From positions 62,001 through 126,000 of the forward strand of contig CALFXJ010000012.1 in NCBI GenBank assembly GCA_937958105.1: DNA of 64,000 nt, read 5' to 3'. The position numbers and the translations under genes were made by a program. Position 1 is the stretch's first letter. Every line of letters begins with the position of its first letter. Source of the stretch: an uncultured Cellvibrio sp. (GTDB lineage Bacteria; Pseudomonadota; Gammaproteobacteria; Pseudomonadales; Cellvibrionaceae). Shown here piece by piece: positions 62,670 to 64,000 of the stretch. Below the pieces are notes generated by a model, which searched no databases, was not told where the DNA came from, and was given only the letters and a program-made list of their open reading frames with translations.

Positions 62670-63785
62670 TCAAGGGCGGTGCGGCCTGGCGAGATACTCC
62701 CGGCTCTGCATCTCAAGCAAGCGGCTTACCGTTCTCTGAAACTCAAACTCCAGCTTGCCCTGACCATACAGTTCGGCCAGTGGCCGGGCTGCGGACAGCA
62801 CCAGCTTCACATTTCGATCATAGAATTCATCCACCAGATTAATGAAGCGGCGAGCCTGATCATCGTTATCACGTCCCAACCCCGGTACGTTGCTGATCAC
62901 GACGGAATGGTACTCCTTCGCCAGCTCTATATAGTCGTTCTGTGACCTCGGCCCATCGCAGATGGCAACGAAATCGAACCACACCACGTCCTCCGCCAGG
63001 TGCCGGACGGCTATTGAGCGCCCCTCTACCTCTATGGCCAGATTCGATGCGATTTCACCATCACAGGGAACCAATGCCCGGAAACAGGACATCAGGTTCT
63101 GTTCTGCCGCCTCCCCCAAAGGAGAATGGTAGAGCTCGGCCTGCTCCAGCGCACGCAGGCGATAGTCCACACCACCATCAATATTCATCACCTGGGTATG
63201 CTTTTTGAGAAGTGCGATGGCGGGCAGAAAGCGGGCGCGCTGCAATCCATCCTTATATAACCCGTCCGGCTCAATATTGGACGTTGCCACCAAGGTAACT
63301 CCGCGCTCAAACAACTGCTCCATCAAGGTGCCCAGAATCATGGCATCGGTAATATCGGAGACGAAGAATTCATCAAAGCAAATCACCCGGGCTTCCTGAC
63401 TGATGGTGTCAGCCACTTTTTCCAGGGGATTCTTGTGCCCCCCCAGCTTTTTAAGCTCGGCATGTACCCGCCGCATGAAGCGGTGAAAATGCACACGCAT
63501 CTTCTCCTCAAACGGCAGACTTTCGTAGAAGTTGTCCATCAGGTAAGTCTTGCCACGACCCACGCCACCCCAGAAGTACAACCCTTTGACGGGTTCCGAC
63601 GCTGACTTCATGAAATGCTGCCCCAGCCTGGACAGCAACCCCGCCGGTTTTCGCTGCCCATGACGGGCAATCAGCTGTTCATAAAGTGCCTGCAGCAATT
63701 CCACAGCCTTGGCCTGGGCGGGGTCATGACGAAAATCCGGACGTTGCAGATCGCGCTGATAACGCTCAAGAGGGGAAGGATTCAT
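62670..63785 (-). CDS. zapE: Cell division ATPase ZapE (AFG1-like)
   Basis: 371 residues. AAA+-like P-loop ATPase that in Escherichia coli associates with FtsZ and late division. Walker A is GGVGRGKTYLMDNFY, Walker B is VICFDEFFVSDITDAMIL, with VATSNIEPDGLYKDGLQRARFLPAI (as TSNIEPDGLYKDGLQR) for sensor 1 and the arginine region. The C terminus carries SAARPLAELY and SRLLEMQSREYL. It is upstream of rplM on the same strand with a 109-base gap, an arrangement shared with Pseudomonas. Confidence 0.95.
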   Translation of the reverse strand: MNPSPLERYQRDLQRPDFRHDPAQAKAVELLQALYEQLIARHGQRKPAGLLSRLGQHFMKSASEPVKGLYFWGGVGRGKTYLMDNFYESLPFEEKMRVHFHRFMRRVHAELKKLGGHKNPLEKVADTISQEARVICFDEFFVSDITDAMILGTLMEQLFERGVTLVATSNIEPDGLYKDGLQRARFLPAIALLKKHTQVMNIDGGVDYRLRALEQAELYHSPLGEAAEQNLMSCFRALVPCDGEIASNLAIEVEGRSIAVRHLAEDVVWFDFVAICDGPRSQNDYIELAKEYHSVVISNVPGLGRDNDDQARRFINLVDEFYDRNVKLVLSAARPLAELYGQGKLEFEFQRTVSRLLEMQSREYLARPHRP

Positions 63786-63868
63786 AGATAACTACATACT
63801 CACTATCTGTGGTGGGCGCCACTCTAACTATGTTGAATAGGAGAGGCAATCGGCTGCGCATTGAGGAT

Positions 63869-64000
63869 TTACGCTAGCTGACGAGCAATTGCCGGCGATA
63901 AGTCCTCCTTGAGATTTGTCAGATAGCCGTGAAAGAAGTGCCCTGCCTCTTCATAGCGGATTAATTCCGCAGGCGATTTCAACCCGGCAACCCATTCGTA
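63869..64000 (-). CDS. Alpha/beta hydrolase, C-terminal end (partial)
   Basis: The last 43 codons and stop of a gene that begins beyond the window. The visible tail includes IRYEEAGHFFHGYLTNL, where EAGHFFHG looks like the catalytic-His region of alpha/beta hydrolases (GxxHFF type). Genes of this type lie next to zapE in Pseudomonas relatives. Nothing can be said about the substrate. Confidence 0.6.
   Translation of the reverse strand, partial: YEWVAGLKSPAELIRYEEAGHFFHGYLTNLKEDLSPAIARQLA

Overview
The window is a gammaproteobacterial chromosome segment, most likely from a Cellvibrio-like plant-polysaccharide degrader (family Cellvibrionaceae). The evidence is a Pseudomonas-type core gene order combined with a GH26 mannan-hydrolase lipoprotein, a secreted GH51 arabinofuranosidase, a glucuronate isomerase, and a secreted sugar-binding protein with a long polyserine linker. 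No rRNA, tRNA, CRISPR array, insertion sequence or prophage gene was seen. The window cuts genes at both ends.

Layout. 1-3.6 kb (minus): two outer-membrane proteins (one partial), a DUF2333 membrane protein, a PCu(A)C copper chaperone and a TPR lipoprotein. 3.7-15.6 kb (plus): a conserved housekeeping block, dsbD-aroQ-accB-accC-prmA-DUF3426-dusB-fis-purH-purD, with an inverted pair of REP-like repeats between purH and purD. 15.7-21.5 kb (plus): a heavy-metal RND efflux operon (small leader gene, czcC, czcB, czcA). 21.8-29.6 kb: FadL porin, aldo/keto reductase, an 0.85 kb AT-rich gap, a double discoidin/polyserine protein, a CvfB-like RNA-binding protein, DUF1415, an acetyltransferase and a DMT exporter. 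29.6-31.8 kb (minus): a yjfL-yjfM-yjfC-like triad. 32.0-36.4 kb (minus): a signalling operon of histidine kinase, receiver, and receiver-GGDEF-EAL.

36.8-49.6 kb is the sugar-degradation region. GH26 and GH51 enzymes lie side by side and uxaC is divergent from them. Further on come a FadR-type regulator, an SDR sugar dehydrogenase, a sodium/sugar symporter and an SMP-30 lactonase, which together read as an oxidative route from sugar to aldonic acid. A CMD protein, an AraC regulator, an AEC transporter, a GNAT and an FHA protein are interspersed. 49.8-56.6 kb (minus): pstS-pstC-pstA-pstB-phoU with a recognisable Pho box before pstS. 56.8-64 kb (minus): a second conserved core block, hydrolase (partial)-zapE-rplM-rpsI-petA-petBC-sspA-sspB-Yip1. 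Cytochrome b and cytochrome c1 are here one continuous reading frame.

The points most worth a second look are the fused cytochrome b-c1 gene, the REP-like pair, the orphan double-discoidin protein, the uncharacterised yjf-type ATP-grasp triad, the c-di-GMP operon with both catalytic domains intact, and the sugar locus with candidate operators. Functions are assigned by recognising family motifs in translations; no database search was run.
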